In this document: positions 6,985 through 7,837 of the stretch, piece after piece | Numbering within the stretch: the first letter of the stretch is position 1 | Layout: each line of letters starts with the position of its first letter | Assembly (NCBI GenBank): GCA_937920485.1 | Contig: CALETL010000176.1 | Location: 1 to 7,837, forward strand | Length of the DNA stretch: 7,837 bases | Source of the DNA: an uncultured Phycisphaerae bacterium | GTDB lineage: Bacteria; Planctomycetota; Phycisphaerae; Sedimentisphaerales; Anaerohalosphaeraceae | Reading direction: 5' to 3' | The notes under the pieces: model-generated | Seen by the model: only the letters and a program-made list of their open reading frames with translations | Databases searched by the model: none | Told to the model about the DNA's origin: nothing | Translations under genes and position numbers: made by a program

Positions 6985-7001
6985 AACATAGCTTTAACGA
7001 A

Positions 7002-7074
7002 TGAAGGTGTTGGGGCTCGAACCCAAGACCTACGGCTTAAAAGGCCGTTGCTCTACCAACTGAGCTACACCTCC
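7002..7074 (-). tRNA. tRNA-Lys (anticodon TTT)
   Basis: A complete 73-base cloverleaf reads on the minus strand. The acceptor strands are GGAGGTG and CACCTTC, with one G-T wobble. The D arm is GCTC AGTTGGTA GAGC, the anticodon arm ACGGC CTTTTAA GCCGT, the variable region AGGTC, and the T arm TTGGG TTCGAGC CCCAA. The discriminator is A. The anticodon TTT reads the lysine codons AAA and AAG. The 3' CCA is not encoded, so it must be added after transcription. It is transcribed towards the AT-rich island and away from the DUF547 gene. No clear terminator follows its 3' end. Confidence 0.5.
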
Positions 7075-7090
7075 GCTGCAAAAGGTTAAG

Positions 7091-7119
7091 AAACTATCAA
7101 TTAGTTCCCATTTTATCAA
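7091..7119 (-). promoter_or_regulatory. Possible promoter of tRNA-Lys
   Basis: On the minus strand TTGATA (7114-7119) and a weak -10 box TAGTTT (7091-7096) are 17 bases apart. Transcription would begin about 10 bases before the tRNA 5' end, a usual distance. The poor -10 match keeps confidence low. Confidence 0.5.
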
Positions 7120-7255
7120 GAAAATAACTCAAAAACAGCCCATTTTTTTGGTATTTTGGCCCCTTCGGCAGTCTCTCATTAAGCCAACCGGCATTTTTGC
7201 CGAGAAAATACATACGTTATTGTGAGAAAGAATTCGCTCGAATACAGAACTGTTT

Positions 7256-7314
7256 TGGTATAAAATCAGTATTATAGCTATACGATTTACGACTTTATTA
7301 TTCCTTTTTAATAT
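7256..7314 (+). promoter_or_regulatory. Candidate promoters of the DUF547 gene
   Basis: Two candidates are visible. One is an extended -10, TGGTATAAA (7256-7264), without a good -35 box, giving a leader of about 80 bases. The other is TTTACG (7286-7291) and TAATAT (7309-7314), 17 bases apart, each matching 4 of 6 consensus bases, with a leader of about 30 bases. I count 12 G+C in the 60 bases 7261-7320, so the area is promoter-like but also prone to chance matches. One of the two is probably used. Confidence 0.5.
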
Positions 7315-7352
7315 ATTATTATTTTGAGTGTTCCGAAAAGCGGAGCTAAACG

Positions 7353-7837
7353 ATGAAAATGGGACTTTTTCGTTTACATAAGACATACATTCTCTCAGCG
7401 GCGCTATTGGTTTGCCTTATCGGTCTTTCCATGTTTCGGCTGGCCCCTGCTTTCGCCGAGGAAAAGTCCGCCGATTCGGCCCGAAAATCGGACCCCGCAG
7501 ATGCCAATGATACTGATTCATCCATGCCGGCTTCCGACTCTGACAACGCCGATTCATCTGACCCGAACGCAAACTCTCCTGAGAACAGCGACGAAAGCGA
7601 AAATGATATTTTTGACATAGATATATCCACCTATACGAGGATCAATGAGGCATACGACCGTATTTTTACGCCGGAGCTGATCACGGATGACGGGCGCGTC
7701 AAATACAGCACATTCAAACGAAAACGTCATGATGTCGTCACAGCCAGAAAACAACTTAAGAAATTGAATCCGGCAGTACTAATGAGTCTTTCCAAAGAAG
7801 ACAAAATCGCGTTCTGGATCAATACCTATAATTTCTG
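7353..7837 (+). CDS. Exported DUF547-domain protein (3' end outside window)
   Basis: The frame runs open from ATG 7353 to the window end, showing 161 residues. GGAG at 7342-7345 sits seven bases before that ATG, favouring it over the ATG two codons later. Residues 1-35 are a classical Sec signal peptide: basic MKMGLFRLHK, a hydrophobic core at about 11-28, and APAFA before EE, so cleavage after A35 is likely and the protein is periplasmic or envelope-located. Residues 37-90 are a low-complexity linker rich in Asp, Ser, Asn, Ala and Glu. The DUF547 domain starts near 97: DDGRVKYSTFKR, then LNPAVLMSLSKEDKIAFWIN with the conserved FWIN-Tyr-Asn motif at 154-160. The domain is widespread in bacteria and plants and its biochemical role is not settled. 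The gene is divergent from tRNA-Lys, with a 278-bp spacer. The domain assignment is good even though the protein is truncated by the window. Confidence 0.5.
   Translation, partial: MKMGLFRLHKTYILSAALLVCLIGLSMFRLAPAFAEEKSADSARKSDPADANDTDSSMPASDSDNADSSDPNANSPENSDESENDIFDIDISTYTRINEAYDRIFTPELITDDGRVKYSTFKRKRHDVVTARKQLKKLNPAVLMSLSKEDKIAFWINTYNF

Noticed and set aside
7129..7754. Three minus-strand frames opposite the DUF547 gene and its promoter region
   Set aside because: They are antisense to a gene with a signal peptide, Shine-Dalgarno and a recognised domain, or cover AT-rich non-coding DNA. Their Ser-rich content mirrors the acidic linker on the other strand.
1..7837. CRISPR array, insertion sequence ends or long direct repeats
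   Set aside because: No regularly spaced repeats, transposase or integrase coding sequence, or long direct repeat was found on reading the window by eye.

Overview
The window looks like an ordinary chromosomal stretch from a mesophilic Gram-negative bacterium, most likely a planctomycete of the Phycisphaerae type. That placement is inference. It rests on the tandem bacterial SH3 protein with a small C-terminal barrel, the long repeat-built AsmA-like protein and the exported DUF547 protein; no lineage marker gene is present.

Layout. The left end (1-1031, +) is the 3' part of an SH3-domain protein that begins before the window; it ends at a clear rho-independent terminator (1049-1087). Converging on it is a minus-strand pair read from about 5747 down to 1114: purD (4431-5702), the GAR synthetase of purine biosynthesis, then, 23 bp downstream, a 1097-residue membrane-anchored AsmA/TamB/YhdP-like protein (1114-4407). 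A good sigma70-type promoter and a Shine-Dalgarno site precede purD, so the two are probably one operon.

Upstream of purD the character changes. At 5826-5867 lies only the 3' half of an initiator-type tRNA-Met, cut off exactly after the anticodon loop and overlapped by a near-perfect 12-bp inverted repeat. This is the expected form of a tyrosine-recombinase attachment-site scar. From there to an intact tRNA-Lys(TTT) at 7002-7074 the DNA is AT-rich (15 G+C in the 100 bases 6701-6800). It holds one unrecognised 187-codon gene, a short probably broken ORF and several inverted repeats. I read it as a small accessory island or the end of a decayed integrated element.

Divergent from tRNA-Lys, the right end (7353 onward, +) is the start of an exported DUF547 protein: signal peptide, acidic low-complexity linker, and the beginning of the domain with its FWIN-type motif. 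It runs off the window.

I did not find a clearly new multi-gene system. The points most worth a second look are the tRNA scar with its inverted repeats, the unknown 187-residue protein in the island, the repeat architecture of the AsmA-like protein, and the uncharacterised C-terminal domain of the SH3 protein.
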